Counted from the stretch's first letter, positions 33,174 through 44,736 are shown. The stretch: DNA of 64,000 bases from Tretioscincus oriximinensis (GCA_022410635.1 JAJVDF010000238.1:867320-931319); one strand, 5' to 3'. Notes: generated by a model not told the origin, from the letters alone. Program-made: numbers and translations.

Positions 33174-34170
33174 GGGGATGCGTTGAGATTCCTACAAACA
33201 CATGTGGCAATCTCCNAGAATTCTGAAATAAAAACCATAAAAATACTGCATAATATATGTTGCGTATATGTAAGATTAATCATCTTCTCTAAGAAGAATA
33301 ACCGTAGAATTTAATTGTAGTACAAGGGTAGAGATCTGATTCTTAAATATTAATTTCTCCAGTGAATATTATCCAGGTAATAATTCTGTAAATTTCTATC
33401 TCTTTAAAGCTCTGGGCTAAAGGTATAAGCAAAAGTTCTTAACCCAGTGCCTAGAGCTTAACGATTCCATCTTCTCTCCAACCGTATTAAGAATCAGCAG
33501 GCACTAATGCCGAGAGCAACTGGGGCATGCTAACAGAAACAGAGCAAGAAAACAGAACACAGATGTCAACATTTCAGCAAGTCATTGCACACTATATTCA
33601 GCTGGAATGAGTACAAAAGCAGTCCACATGTGGTGATAATATAGGCATTTCATGGAATGATAAGGGCAATAAAAGCAGCTTAAAGTGTAAACCCCTGAAC
33701 TATAAGACACCTTCTTTAAATTCCAAAAGGACCCCATGGGGCGGCACAAGAACATTTATTCAGACCTTTTGCACTTCAGGAAAATGAAAATGGAGACATT
33801 TATAGTCTTTGGGGGATCTGAAAGTGGGACAAGGCAGAGAGAAATCCAATATCCCAATTCCCCAATCTGTTCCCTGATTCAACATGAGGTCGTTCTGGCC
33901 CCTCAGCAGACTGAAAAAGGATACGGGAAGAAAGTCAGAGTTAACGGCACATATTCCATGAGTCTTCTCCATGAGCCATTGTGCATTTCTATTTTCCTCC
34001 ATTTAATTTGCTGGATTGTTCTTGTGATGCAAGGAACAGCAATCAAAAATGACTTTTGTGTGCATTTGGCTTTTCCTCATCTATTTCACTAACCAAATAT
34101 CATATGACAAAAAAACCCCAAGTCTCATAAACACATAAAAACTAGACTGAAAAAGTTTGTAACAGGGAGA
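33174..34170. other. Intron, nothing recognised
   Basis: The 118-codon frame at 33736-34092 has no recognisable domain and no codon support. No repeat assigned. Confidence 0.45.
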
Positions 34171-34430
34171 ATGGTTAGTGGTTGAGTGTTGGACCCGTAC
34201 TTGGTAGTCTCCCGGTTCGATTCCCCACTCCTCCACGAAAGCCAGCTAGGGGACCTTGGGCCAGTCACAGTTCTTTGAACTCTCTCAGCCCCACCTACTC
34301 CACAAGGTGTCTGTTGTGGAGAAAGCAACAAAAGCTATATGCGCCGCCCTATGGTAGGCCTCCCTGAGACCTTCGGGTAAAGGGCGGGATACAAGTACAA
34401 ATAAATAAATAAATAAAATAATAAAACAAA
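34171..34430 (+). mobile_element. CORE-type SINE with L2 tail
   Basis: Landmarks are CTCCCGGTTCGATTCCCCAC, GGACCTTGGGCCAGTCACAG, GCCGCCCTATGGTAGGCC, and the tail GAGACCTTCGGGTAAAGGGC with (AAAT)n. The beginning of the tRNA head is damaged. Confidence 0.88.
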
Positions 34431-34805
34431 CTAATTCAATTTCTATTACTCATAACCTTTTATTAAAATTAAAAAGGAACAGTTCACCATTCTTTCCTGA
34501 TCCAAAGAGCCAAGATTGAGAGAACGAGGTCTTTCCACACACACCTAACAGGAATGGTTGTTGGGAATGGTTTTCTCCCGTTGTATGAGAAAAACGCTTC
34601 TTATCATTTGCCCAAAAGCATTTCTGCTCCTGGCTCAGCAACCAGGAACAATAGACACTGGAAGGCAAGGCCTTCTGGTCTTGAAATGCTTGTTCTCCTT
34701 TACCTTTGACACAATTGGGCCAGGAGACGTTTATAGCATACACATCATTCCCTTGCCAATGACATCAGGGGCAGGCCAGGAGATCTGCTCTTAGGACTGC
34801 TCCTA

Positions 34806-35150
34806 CTACTCTGGAATGCCGCTGGATTGCATAACTGCAGCCCACTGCTGGTATGCTTGAGGAACAGGAGGGAATGTTTGGGGAGCAACTGGAGGAATAG
34901 ATGCTGTGTTCTGACCAGTCATTGATAGCAGTCTCTTGTCTAAGTGGGGGGAAAACAGAAAGACCTGAAATTTATCTAAAAGTGGTTTTACGCTGGCTGG
35001 TACAAATACAGCCAGCAAGCACATTAAGAGCCTCTCTTCTGCAGTCTTGTGTGGATCCGGGAAATCAACCAGTGTAGCATTTTCTTTAATCTAACACACT
35101 TTCATCCTGGTCTTTATCTGAGGAACAGGTTCCTCTTCCAACATTTAGGA
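34806..35150 (-). other. Unidentified coding-like remnant
   Basis: A minus-strand reading, from about 35150 down to a stop at 34806, looks protein-like rather than random: LEEEPVPQIKTRMKV, an in-frame stop, IKENATLVDFPDPHKTAEER, LLMCLLAVFVPASVKPLLDK, and a proline-rich end ASIPPVAPQTFPPVPQAYQQ. A pyrimidine tract ending CCACTTAG at about 34940 resembles a splice acceptor. A minus-strand AATAAA lies near 34456. I do not recognise the family. It could be a decayed retrocopy, a transposon protein or chance. Confidence 0.3.
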
Positions 35151-35169
35151 ACCGTTATTAGCAGGTGGG

Positions 35170-35243
35170 TTGTGTTTAATTCATTTTTATTATTGTAATT
35201 CTGCCAAAGACCTTTGGGAATAGGGCAAGCTAAAAATAAAAGC
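35170..35243 (+). mobile_element. L2-like tail fragment
   Basis: GCCAAAGACCTTTGGGAATA with GGGCAAGCTAAAAATAAAAG is a diverged L2/SINE 3' end. Confidence 0.5.
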
Positions 35244-35317
35244 CAATTACTAAGTAAATTTCATGGCTACTGTACCCTCTAAAAATGAGAAGAAAAACAA
35301 GATCAACAAAGTATTTC

Positions 35318-35532
35318 AAAAGTATTTCATCATCATGGTTGTATGGTTTCAGAAGATCTTTGAAGCCCCTTTCACCTGGCCTTTGGCTGAAGAGAATGTT
35401 CATTTTTGTCCCCACTTTTAGATAATGTTTCTATACTGTTTTTAATTTGTTGATTTTGTATTGATATTTTACTGTTGGCCACCCTAAGACCTTCGGGTAT
35501 GGGACGGGGTATAAATATAAATAAATAAATAT
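35318..35532 (+). mobile_element. L2 LINE 3' UTR
   Basis: Collinear with the reverse complement of 2912-3110: CACCTGGCCTTTGGCTGAAG, TTTGTATTGATATTTTACTG, GGCCACCCTAAGACCTTCGG, then (AAAT)n. Confidence 0.82.
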
Positions 35533-36390
35533 TCAATATCCACGTTGAATATGCAGACTCACATATCATTCAAAAATGTTGCAACATTTGACTCTTGCAT
35601 TTCCCTGCAGCTTTATCAACCTGATTACTCATGCAGCCGTTTCCACACCTTGTATCAACAAAGGATACGGAAAACATAACTGTTTTTAGATAATACATGA
35701 AAATGTTGGTTCTTTATAGAATGCCAGCCTTCCCTCAAAGCATTAGTGGAGTCCTTTAGCTCAGCACCAGAACGAACTCCCTTACTGTTTCGTTTCTCAG
35801 ATGTGCCCTGTCAGGTGCCCAATGGTCTGGAAATGTGCCAGAACCTGTAGTCCACACAGTATTGCTAAGCCATATTGACCTTGTATACTGTGGCTGACAT
35901 ACCCACTGCCATTTTGGTCAAACTACTAGAAGCTGCACCACTTGGGGCAGTAGTCAAAACAGATCCCACTGGCAGCTATGGAGACATCAACTTTCATTCA
36001 TTGTCTCCGTAGATGGGCCAGGATGTACCGCCTACAATGCAAAGGACTCTTAGCACTGGCCAGAAGTAACCTGGGCTGGATCATGGGCTGGATCACTTGC
36101 TTCAGGTCAGTGAACTGCAAGCTAACACATGCCATATGAAAGGGCTGAATTGTTGAACAATATTTAGGGACACAACGTTAAGGAATACTGCGCTTCCATG
36201 CACATTTGTAAACAACGATGTCATTCAAATCAACACTAGAGGACAACGGATAGAAGACAACTCTGAATGAAGGCTTCACTTTCATCCCCCTGTTCCAGAC
36301 ACTGCTATAACTATGATATCCAGTGGTTTCTGGTCAGGGCAGGAGTGGTTCTCAGAATAACATTTGCATGCAGGCCAGGCTCTCACATAA
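35533..36390. other. Intron, nothing recognised
   Basis: No repeat or gene assigned. Confidence 0.45.
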
Positions 36391-36578
36391 AATTTATTTA
36401 TTTATTTGTACTTATAATCCGCCCTATACCTGAAGGTCTTAGGGTGGCCAACCATGGGGGGGGGGGGGGCACACATAGCTTTTGTCGCTTTCTCCTCAAC
36501 AGACATCCCGTGAAGTAGGTGGGGCTGAGACTACCAGGTAAGAGTCCAACACTCTAACCGCTACACCAAACTGGCTCT
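36391..36578 (-). mobile_element. CORE-type SINE with internal deletion
   Basis: Minus-strand copy. The tail (TTTA)n with CCGCCCTATACCTGAAGGTC is intact. A run of 14 G at about 36457 replaces the middle of the body. The central B-box to CORE section is missing between GTGGGGCTGAGA and CTACCAGGTAAGAGTCC. The head ends CTACACCAAACTGGCTCT. Confidence 0.83.
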
Positions 36579-37104
36579 CAAATTATGAACAACAAGAAAA
36601 AAACCGAAATTTATTGTTAGGTTTCTGTTTCTCAGAATTAGGATTCCTTCATATCCTGCCAAACTATGACCCCCATCATGTGTAGTCAGCAAGGTTAGTT
36701 TTCAGGAAGTGTCGACAGTATGATGTTTGGTGGAAATGCTAGTCTAGGCAACTGTAATGGTGCTGTAAAATGTCGGTTATTTAAGTTTTGTGGTTATCAA
36801 CTGAAATCATGGAGTAATTTAGCATTGTATTGTGAAAGAAGAATTGACTTCAAATTAAACTATCTGTGGTTCAAGCACTATTTTTATTCATCAAAGTTTG
36901 ACTGAGCCTAAACTACAATAGTAAACATTTATGAAATGGGATCAAAATAAATTTAGGTTCTAATCAGAAATGCCACTGAATATGGCAGTAAGGGGCTTCT
37001 AAATTGATAAAGAACCTGCTCACTAGGCTGTCAAGGGTACATCGTTGGAACACACTGGGGCATAGCTGCAAATTCCACTGATCATTCTGACACTGCACCT
37101 ATGA
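36579..37104. other. Intron, nothing recognised
   Basis: No repeat or gene assigned. Confidence 0.4.
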
Positions 37105-37355
37105 AGAAAAATCTGATTTTTTACACCCTGCTCTTTTCCAGAGCAGTTTACAAGGTTAATTTTCACTTGAAAGTTTACGTACGCTGTAGAGGTTCCCATT
37201 TATCTACTCACAAAATCCCTTCTGTTTTCAAACAGCTGGGTTGGCTGATGCTGAGGCCTGTAAAGGGCACTCACCTCTCCCCATGGCCAACACAGGACTC
37301 CAAGAATGGGCCTCTCTGTTGAAAAANCATTTCTTAACCACTGTACCACTATGCC
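37105..37355 (-). mobile_element. tRNA-derived SINE (TTC family), old copy
   Basis: Minus strand. TTTTACACCCTGCTCTTTTC, GCAGTTTACAAGGTTA, CAAACAGCTGGGTTGGCTG and GGGCACTCACCTCTCCCCAT follow the order of the 18.9-19.2 kb copy, with many changes. Confidence 0.65.
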
Positions 37356-37847
37356 TCATGAAGGTATAGGATCTGGCATAAGAGCCAATCCACGAAATGT
37401 ACTCATGTGGGTGCTGTTGGTTTTTGTCTTACTGTTTCAGAAAGTAGGCCCTGGGCCAAATGGTTCAAAACTACTACCACTTCATCTAGATGGGGCAGTT
37501 TTCTGTCCCTGANAGCACCATGATTTGCCTCTTTCTTTGGTCCATACTGTACATTCAACACTGNCTTACAACATGATGGCAGCACTAGGAACAGCGAGCA
37601 AAGAGGTAGGTTCCTGCCACCCCTTGTGCTGTAACAAGAAAAAGGATGTTCAGAGTACTCCNAAGGTTCTTTCCCTCACTTTAGTTGCAGCATTAGAGCA
37701 AGGCTTTAAAGCACTGCTAGGGTATGATGCCAACCACATTATGGGCCAAGCCTAATATCATGAAACTCCCGTGGTCCTAAAAATACATCATATGGAAGGG
37801 ACCTGGGAAGAAGCTTCTAACAATCCTTGCACAAACTACTAGTCTGC
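37356..37847. other. Intron, nothing recognised
   Basis: Several N calls; no repeat or gene assigned. Confidence 0.4.
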
Positions 37848-38055
37848 ACTGCCCCCTTTTGGGGGGGTGGGGGTTTGAAAACCCAGTTTTGGGGTGTCTC
37901 CCAGCTTTTTCTGAGGAAAGTTTTTTCAAAAAAAGATATTTTCAAAAAAAATGTGTTTTTTTTCCTCAGAAAAAACCGGGAGGCACCCGGTTTTTCATCC
38001 CCCCCCAAAATGGGTTTTCATCCCCCCCCCAAAAAGGTGTCATCTGGCCAGCCTA
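37848..38055. mobile_element. Palindromic MITE, relative of 31261-31469
   Basis: Left CCCCCTTTTGGGGGGGTGGG and GGGTGTCTCCCAGC are mirrored by CCGGGAGGCACCCGG and CCCCCCCCCAAAAAGGTGTC. The right end is TCATCTGGCCAGCCTA. The left terminus is eroded. Confidence 0.75.
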
Positions 38056-38995
38056 TTTTAATATATAAACATTTCACAAAATAGGGATTTGTTGTCCGCA
38101 TGCTTATGCAGACTATGGGAGTCATTGAATAGTAATAAAATAGATAATCTAAAATGATTTTGTTTTGAGTGTCGGAAGGTGNCTTCCAAAGTTAATTTAA
38201 ACAGAACTGGAATGATCTCCAGTGAGATTTAATTATTAGTGATCCCAGGGGAAGTCTAAGTGAGAAAATAAGTGCAAATAAGTAAATGGATAGAAACTAC
38301 GGCTTCTATTATATTTGGTACCTGTGTCACAGTTTTGAAACTTTAAAAATATTATTCAGCACGGAACGACACTGCTTATAATGGATGGGGACAGCTATTA
38401 GGAGTTCCATTTACTCTAGCATAACAATATGATAATTATCCAGTGTTTAGTCCGGTATTTCTGGGATGTGCATGTCAGCTGTCAGTTTCTGAATTTCATG
38501 TTTTATGTACATTATTATCCGTACTCAAGGGAGAAAGCTTTCTTAATAAGAATTGATTTTTGTGTCAGATAAGCCAAGTACTATATTTCAGTCTTGTTTG
38601 GCTGCTATTTCATTCCACAAAATTTATTGCTAGACAATTCCAGGGAGAGCAATTTTTGCTATAGCTATTTCAGTGAAAGGAGAGGGGGTGGAACTGCAAC
38701 TATCCAAACTACAGCAGAAGCATATTTTTTTATTATGTGGGCTACACACACACATACACACAAACACACAGTTCTTATCTGTATCGAGCCTATTAAACAA
38801 GTCGATAGGACAATAACAGATATTGTTGGCTTGACCAGGAAGATTAAAAATTAGGGAAAAAAATACTTCTGCATTGTTGCTGTGCCTTGATCAACAGTTT
38901 TCTCCACTTGGTGGCACAATAATCTAAAATCATTTATTATATCCATGTTGTAATCTTACATTTGGACACAAGGTGGTGCTGCAAGATAACAAAAG
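38056..38995. other. Intron, nothing recognised
   Basis: A short CA-rich run at about 38748-38770. No other repeat or gene. Confidence 0.45.
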
Positions 38996-39135
38996 ATGCA
39001 GGCAATCACACACTCAAGGCTTGGCCATCCACTTGTCAGTGTAGGTTATGGCAGCCCCCTCGAGGCCTGCCATAGCCTACAGTCGTTTGTGGATGGCAGG
39101 CTCCTATCCTGGGGTATAGCCCAGAATATGAGTTT
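38996..39135. mobile_element. Palindromic MITE relic, family of 44737-44905
   Basis: GTGTAGGTTATGGCAG and CTGCCATAGCCTACA form an inner hairpin. Outer parts GGCTTGGCCATCCACTTGTC and TTTGTGGATGGCAGGC mirror each other. The right side GGTATAGCCCAGAATATGAG matches the 44.8 kb copy. Confidence 0.6.
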
Positions 39136-39339
39136 TATTATCTGTAGCATGCAGGCTGCTAAAAACGCTTCGAAATATTCTGTTGCTACCTTTTGTGCAT
39201 CACACAATATAAAAACAGTGTTTGAACACAAGATCACTTATACTGCACACTGCAGATTTTAAAATTACATTTTGATGTTGCAAGTTCCCATCATGCCATG
39301 TGCCCAACCCCGGACAGGTGTCCACTGCAGCATTTTTGC
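39136..39339. other. Intron between relics
   Basis: Nothing recognised. Confidence 0.35.
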
Positions 39340-40660
39340 CTTTAGACCTTTTCCATAAAAGATCACCGTTTATAGTGTCAAAAGCAGCAGATAAGTCAAA
39401 TGAAGGCTGTGTAGNGTTTTCTTCCTCTGGANATGTATTTTGTGAATCACGTAATGCAAAACAAACCAGTTGTCAATAGTAGAGGTGCTTCGCCTAAAGC
39501 CAGGTTGTTCTTCACAAAGAACATCNTCCCATCCTATTTAAGAGGCAGTTTGCGAACATTTTTGCCCTGATGCCAANTAGGTTTAGAGGGCAAAATTTAT
39601 TTGGATTGGATTTATCTCCTTTTTTGCTTGTTGGCACAATAACACTCATTTCCCAACCACTGGGCACACAACTATTTAGGATTTGGGTTGACGTGACTTT
39701 GCTGGAATGATGACTAAACAGNTGGATGTACAAAGGCTTCCCAGTGGGCTGCAGGTACCGGGCAGTCAAATGTGAACCTGACAGTAGAAAATAGAGTTAT
39801 GGGTTTGCAGTGCTGATTCCAGCTCTAACCCCACGTTTTCATTGTGAACAGTTTTTCTTCTGACAACCAGGGATTGGTAGATCCGTTTGACGGTTAAAAT
39901 ATTGTTATGGGCTTCAGAGTTAGGTGACGGTAAATTTACTTGCATGGCTTTTCTTGTCCATTTTGTCACTGTTGTGCATTCATTATCGAACCAAGGACAC
40001 AAACTAGTTACTGTTTTCCTCTTGGTGTCCCTGTTAATAGTGGCAACAAAACTTTTCAGGTTCTGGCATAGAAGAAAAGGCCTGAAAAACTGAATCTGGA
40101 GCATTCGGTTTCATAGAGATGACATGTTTCATTGATGCAGCAGGTGACGAGCACTAGTATTCGTCAACGGCTCTAACATCAATTGTTGGCCATCTTAATC
40201 ACCTGTCTTGGCTTGATGCCACTGAGTGTGTTTCAGCACCGTCAGCTTGGCACACTGGCTAAGCAGACTGTTGAATATGTACATATTCACCTTAAGAGGA
40301 TGATGATCGCTGTCCTCCCTGGAACTCACTGTAATTTCTGAGAAGGTGGCAGAGTAATCTTTGGAGGCACAAATGTAGTCAAGGTGCTACTATTCTTGCT
40401 TATTTCACCAAGAACTTAGAGGCTGAATCTGTATAATAGCTCTATAAACTTCAGACCGGCTTTGTTTCTCTTGAGGTCTCTAGCCTGCCAAATCAGCCAT
40501 TAGTGAGTAGATCATCAGCTGCAACTCCACAAGCTATAGGGAGACACGGGGAAAAGACAATTCCATAACCAGTGGAATGAGCCTAGACATTCTCAAGGCC
40601 TCAATAACGTGCACAAACGTTCTGGAACAAGCTACAGTGCCCTGAAACAGAGCTGGGATT
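39340..40660 (-). mobile_element. APE-type LINE (endonuclease end and RT start), clade uncertain
   Basis: Minus-strand non-LTR retrotransposon. Gene order from 40660 downward: decayed endonuclease middle; LDYICASKDYSATFSEITVS then SREDSDHHPLKV, whose SDH (40291-40311) is the conserved end of an apurinic endonuclease; a linker with PWFDNECTTVTKW; then RT N-terminal motifs VIVPTSKKGDKSNPNKFCPL, EEQPGFRRSTSTIDN, and DLSAAFDTINGDLLW ending near 39345. Stops, frameshifts and N calls interrupt it. The catalytic YADD region is missing because the element is 3'-truncated. It is not L1, L2, CR1 or BovB by these motifs. Confidence 0.8.
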
Positions 40661-41044
40661 CTAAATTTCAGTTTAGTTTCCATTTTACATGGAAATCTGA
40701 TTATAACTATTTTAATTGGTTTGTTTTATTTAACCTAGATGGAGATGAATTCATACCTCCACCCTAGTTTTTGTACATTAGTCAAGTGACTAATCAATAA
40801 CCTATCTATCTGCCTTTAGATTTTAAAGTCGCTCCCTCTGACTCTCCCTCCCTCCTGTCTTACATGTTAAGAGGCAAATATTTTCTTGAATCAAATTCAG
40901 TTTCTGCTAACTGCTTTGGTGCATCCATGCCTTTTCTTTAATAACCCTGCAGGAGTGGTTTCACCAGTCTTCTTCCAGCAAAATGCCTGGGATTGGATCT
41001 CAGCCCTTCTGTGTGCAATGCAGAAGTTCATTGCATTGTGCATT
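40661..41044. other. Intron, nothing recognised
   Basis: No repeat or gene assigned. Confidence 0.4.
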
Positions 41045-41152
41045 GCAAAAAAAAAAAACTTTTTTTGAAAAAAAAATCCTCAGAAAAAACTGGGAGGCTC
41101 ACCAAACCCAGGTTTTCAACCCCCCCGCAAAAAAGGATTCATCTGGTCTGAT
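41045..41152. mobile_element. Right half of a palindromic MITE
   Basis: ATCCTCAGAAAAAACTGGGA and TTTTCAACCCCCCCGC with GGATTCATCTGGTCTGAT match the right arm of 31261-31469. The left arm is missing. Confidence 0.65.
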
Positions 41153-41470
41153 TTAGTTTTTCAGTAGTAATAATAATGAAAGACAATGCTCCTCTTAAAT
41201 GGGGAATAATGCTTCAAATTCTTTTGCATTGAAGCTAAAGCCTCTCCTAAATTGTTTGGCCCTGCTAACACTCAAATACTTATTTCTCTCACATGGGTTT
41301 TTCTTAGAGTGACCAGCAAGCATTGTTTCTTTATTTGTGACCCCACAAATCCCTGCTCAAAATCAATTATCTTCTTTAGCATTGCCTTTCCTGAGCCATC
41401 TGCCACTACAGCTGCAACTGTACTGCCTCTGAGCCTTCCTTCTCCTCCTTCAGTCAATCTTCTTCATCAG
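41153..41470. other. Intron, nothing recognised
   Basis: No repeat or gene assigned. Confidence 0.4.
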
Positions 41471-41624
41471 TCCTGGGCTATGAGCTTTCGTGGACACGTC
41501 TACTTCAGAGGATCTGAAGAAAGCTCATGCCACCTACCTTTCTCCTGTTAGTCAAGTCTTACTGGCCTCCTTGTTGGGCTTTCTGAACTAAGACTATGCC
41601 ATTTCTCTGAAATCCTGGACTATG
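41471..41624 (+). mobile_element. Penelope tail insertion with decayed target duplication
   Basis: AGCTTTCGTGGACACGTCTA, GCTCATGCCACCTACCTTTC, TCCTGTTAGTCAAGTC and a final GCCATTTCTCTGAAA are Penelope tail. Flanks TCCTGGGCTATG (41471-41482) and TCCTGGACTATG (41613-41624) differ at one base and read as a 12-bp target duplication. Confidence 0.78.
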
Positions 41625-41837
41625 TTCTGATGGGGAGGGGGAAACCAAAATAGGGAACAGCGAAGTGGGTTTCCACTGGGTTTTTCCTGGTCTTCCCTGC
41701 TCCATTTTCACCCTGTCTCAGTAGGCTGCACTTNAAGCAGGGATTAGCGTAGCCGCTGCTGAACGAGAGCCACGCATGGGAGAGACATTTTTTTTAAAAA
41801 AGCCTTGTTACATGAAATAGGTGATCCCTGAAGCCCT

Positions 41838-42006
41838 TTCTAGCTCCACAGTGGAATTAGAAGCAGATTCAAGACTCCAGGAGAGGTGCCACATGTCGGT
41901 CATGGAGAGGGGTAAGCGTCCTCTACTGACTTCAGGTGCAACCAACCTAGCTATTTGAAAGCAAAGAAAGCATTTGTGAGTAGATTAATAGGTACCACCA
42001 CAACCA
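41838..42006 (+). mobile_element. Partial tRNA-derived SINE (TTC family)
   Basis: GTCATGGAGAGGGGTAAGCG, CAACCTAGCTATTTGAAAGC and AGTAGATTAATAGGTACCAC match the middle of the family. The head and tail are lost. Confidence 0.65.
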
Positions 42007-42153
42007 GACCTGTATTTTAAGCGAGAGCAACCTGTGCTGCAGCTCAGGGTAGCAGAAGTGGGTGTGGGGGGGGACCCTCCGGCCAGGAAAAAAAAAAAAT
42101 TAAAATTAACAGAATCACCACTAGGAGGCTCTGACAACAAGGCCAGCCAAACA

Positions 42154-42418
42154 GAGAGCCAGTTTGATGTAGTGGTTAGAGTGTTGGACTCGTACCTGGT
42201 AGTCTCCCGGTTCAATTCTCCACTTTTCCATGAAAGCCAGCTGGGTGACCTTGGGCCAGTCACAGTTCTTTGAACTCTCTCAACCCCACCTATTCCACAG
42301 GGTGTCTGTTGTGGAGGAAGCAACAAAAGCTATGTGCGCCGCCCTATGGTTGGCCGCCCTGAGACCTTCGAGTATAGGGCAGGATACAAGAACAAACAAA
42401 CAAGTAAATAAATAAAAT
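42154..42418 (+). mobile_element. CORE-type SINE, best-preserved copy
   Basis: Complete from the tRNA-like head GAGCCAGTTTGATGTAGTGG (A box) through CTCCCGGTTCAATTCTCC (B box). The CORE-like GGTGACCTTGGGCCAGTCAC follows, then GCGCCGCCCTATGGTTGGCC. It ends in the L2-type tail GAGACCTTCGAGTATAGGGC with AAAT/AAAC units. Length about 265 bp. Confidence 0.92.
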
Positions 42419-42467
42419 ACAGCCCTGTCTACAACATAGTAGATAAGATGGAATAGAATTAAACCTT

Positions 42468-42695
42468 AAGGAGGAGGAGGAAGAGGAGGAAATCTGGCTT
42501 TTATACCTTGCCCTTCTCATCCGAAGGGGCTCAGAGCAGCTTACAAGGTTACATCTATTCTATCTTCCCCACCAGATTTGTGGTGGTGCTCATGAATCTA
42601 CTTGAAATATAAAGTACAAAATAATCTTATAAACTNCTCTGAGTCCCTTCGCGTGAGAAAGGTGGAGTATAAAAAACAGATTCCTTTTTCTTGCC
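42468..42695. mobile_element. Inverted pair of TTC-family SINE ends
   Basis: 42468-42600 is minus-strand (purine tail, CTTTTATACCTTGCCCTTCT, GCAGCTTACAAGGTTACATC, CTTCCCCACCAGATTTGTGG). From about 42585 the text turns plus-strand (TCATGAATCTACTTGAAATA, CTCTGAGTCCCTTCGCGTGA, GGTGGAGTATAAAAAACAGA) and ends TTCCTTTTTC. The two halves meet near the shared ATGAATCTA stretch. Confidence 0.75.
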
Positions 42696-43324
42696 CATCC
42701 CANGTCAGTTGCTGCTGCTCTGATTGACAGAAGTTTAACTTCCCGCGGTGAGGAAGTTAAACGGCAAGAAAAAAGCACAGGGGGGGGGAGGGGGAAGATC
42801 TGCTTGGATCTTCTGCTGCCATAGATCCCAATCTTTGAGGGCTCTTCTGCCTTTGCCAGATTGGGACAGCACAGCAAAATTGTCAACAGAGTGCTCTTAA
42901 CGCGAATTACATTAAGCTACACTTGTGACGGTTTTCTGAGTAAACTCCGCTCAGAAAACATCTTGCTGTGCAGACCCTGCATGGCAAAAGCAGGGTTAAA
43001 TGGAAAACGTGTGCACTCACTGCAGACCTGAACAGCTTTGGCACCTGTTTTTTCCCCTTAATGTGTACTCAGCCCTTAGCATTTTTCTACCTTATGCATC
43101 TGCTATGTATCAGGAATTTACTTACAGCATCTTATGCTGAGCCCATAATCTCTGCAACATTCAATGTATGGTTCCCATTAAGTAATAGGCTAAAGATCAC
43201 AAGGAATATTATACTTTATTTCAAGTAAAACTAAAAAGCAAATTAAATTTAACACATTTTTCATCCAGTCCCAAGCAAAAGCAAATCAGGAAGTTGTTCT
43301 ATACTGACTAGNGCTTTGATATCA
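42696..43324. other. Intron, nothing recognised
   Basis: A G-rich run (about 42780) and TTAACTTCCCGCGGTGAGGAAGTTAA-like inverted sequence near 42736-42763. No gene. Confidence 0.4.
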
Positions 43325-43450
43325 ACCATATGAGATTTCGTAGACAGGTCTGCAGAAGCAAATTGACTACAATAGCTCATGCTGCCTCTAAAAGGCTATG
43401 AGATCTCCTTGCTACTTTTGTTGTTGTTACTTTCCAAGGGGCTATGGGAC
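43325..43450. mobile_element. Decayed Penelope tail
   Basis: GAGATTTCGTAGACAGGTCT and ATAGCTCATGCTGCCTC, then GGCTATGAGATCTCCTTGCT, follow the tail order with heavy divergence. Confidence 0.5.
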
Positions 43451-43919
43451 CCCATCGCTAAATAGTTTGTATGTAATTACTCTTAGACGTCATTATCTTT
43501 AAATTGATATGAAAAAGCTTTGCAAACAGAGATAAGATTGAGGATGCCCTTTACAAGAAATAGATCTCCAAACAAATGCGACATTTGCTACTTTATTTAG
43601 TGTCCTATGAAAGGGTTGCCATAATTCCAGAACCCCAGCCAGGACACAATTTACAGTCCCACCCCAACATAGCACAACCTTATCCCCTCTGCCAACATAG
43701 TCCCAAAATCCATGGTAGTCCCAAAATCACACTTGTTCGTTCTCNTTTTGGCCCAGTTCATGACATGTGGTTTTTGAGAGATAATCTGCCTCCTCTAGTA
43801 TAAATAAATANACTTTGAGAGTCCCAGTTCATGAAAAGGGTGGATAAACTGGAACTCAAAATTAATGCCTACTCATCTTGCTCTAAAGCAAAGAAATTTT
43901 CCAGTTGTCACTTCTCTAC
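43451..43919. other. Intron, nothing recognised
   Basis: No repeat or gene assigned. Confidence 0.4.
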
Positions 43920-44018
43920 CTACAATCAGGCTGCATCCTGGGCTGCCATATCCATACTGGCATGTGGATGGCCAGGTTCTGCCCCAAATATGATCCAGAA
44001 TAAGGCTCCTTGTGGATA
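43920..44018. mobile_element. MITE relic, family of 44737-44905
   Basis: CTGGCATGTGGATGGCCAGG, ATGATCCAGAATAAGGCTCC and CTTGTGGATAAC match the right half of the 44.8 kb copy. Confidence 0.6.
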
Positions 44019-44736
44019 ACAATTAACCTTAAAAGGCAACAAATAAGACCTCAGTTAGTCTTAAAAGGCAACAAATGCAAAGGCTATCCACATTGAAAGG
44101 TGTAGATACAGACATATATCTGAGCCTTGAATTATATTAATTCAATTTATTTCTTTTTTCATTGGATTCTAACAAATACAACATATGTCTGGTGATGGAA
44201 AACCCTGTTTTCAAATTTAATATATCTNGATATGTTCTTTAAAAAAATCCTACAGTCTGTGGAATGGTGTAATAAGTGTAAAACTCNATTTTAATTCTCT
44301 TTTGCAGAAGAAAAAGCTTCATTTCAACCTCTCAGTTAAATCCGGTATGATTTTTTAAAGCTTTGGAATATCAGTTTTCATTTTCTAGGTAATGAAAGTA
44401 TCCAAAAGCATTTCAATTCTGGTCTGTTGGGGAACAAAGAGAACAAAAATGTGCATGAGAAGGTAGTCCTATCTACAATGACAGAATCTTATTTATATTT
44501 TATGCATAAGTGATGATCATATAGAAAAAATACGCAATACTTCTCCTAGTTTCTACAGGCATANACCAATAAGCAAATGTATTCTTTTGGGAGCTTTCAA
44601 ATTCCCACCGGAAGACTTTCATAACATCCTGGATAACAGTGTGAATTCTATTAAAAGGTTTTGCATGTGCTCTGATGCAGAAGAACCACTTTTCACCATG
44701 GTAGATTTCAATGAAATAGCCATGTTAGTCTTTGGG
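44019..44736. other. Intron, nothing recognised
   Basis: AT-rich, several N calls; no repeat or gene assigned. Confidence 0.45.

Noticed and set aside
33736..34092. 118-codon frame as a gene
   Set aside because: No domain, no splice or promoter context, and the other strand is equally open.
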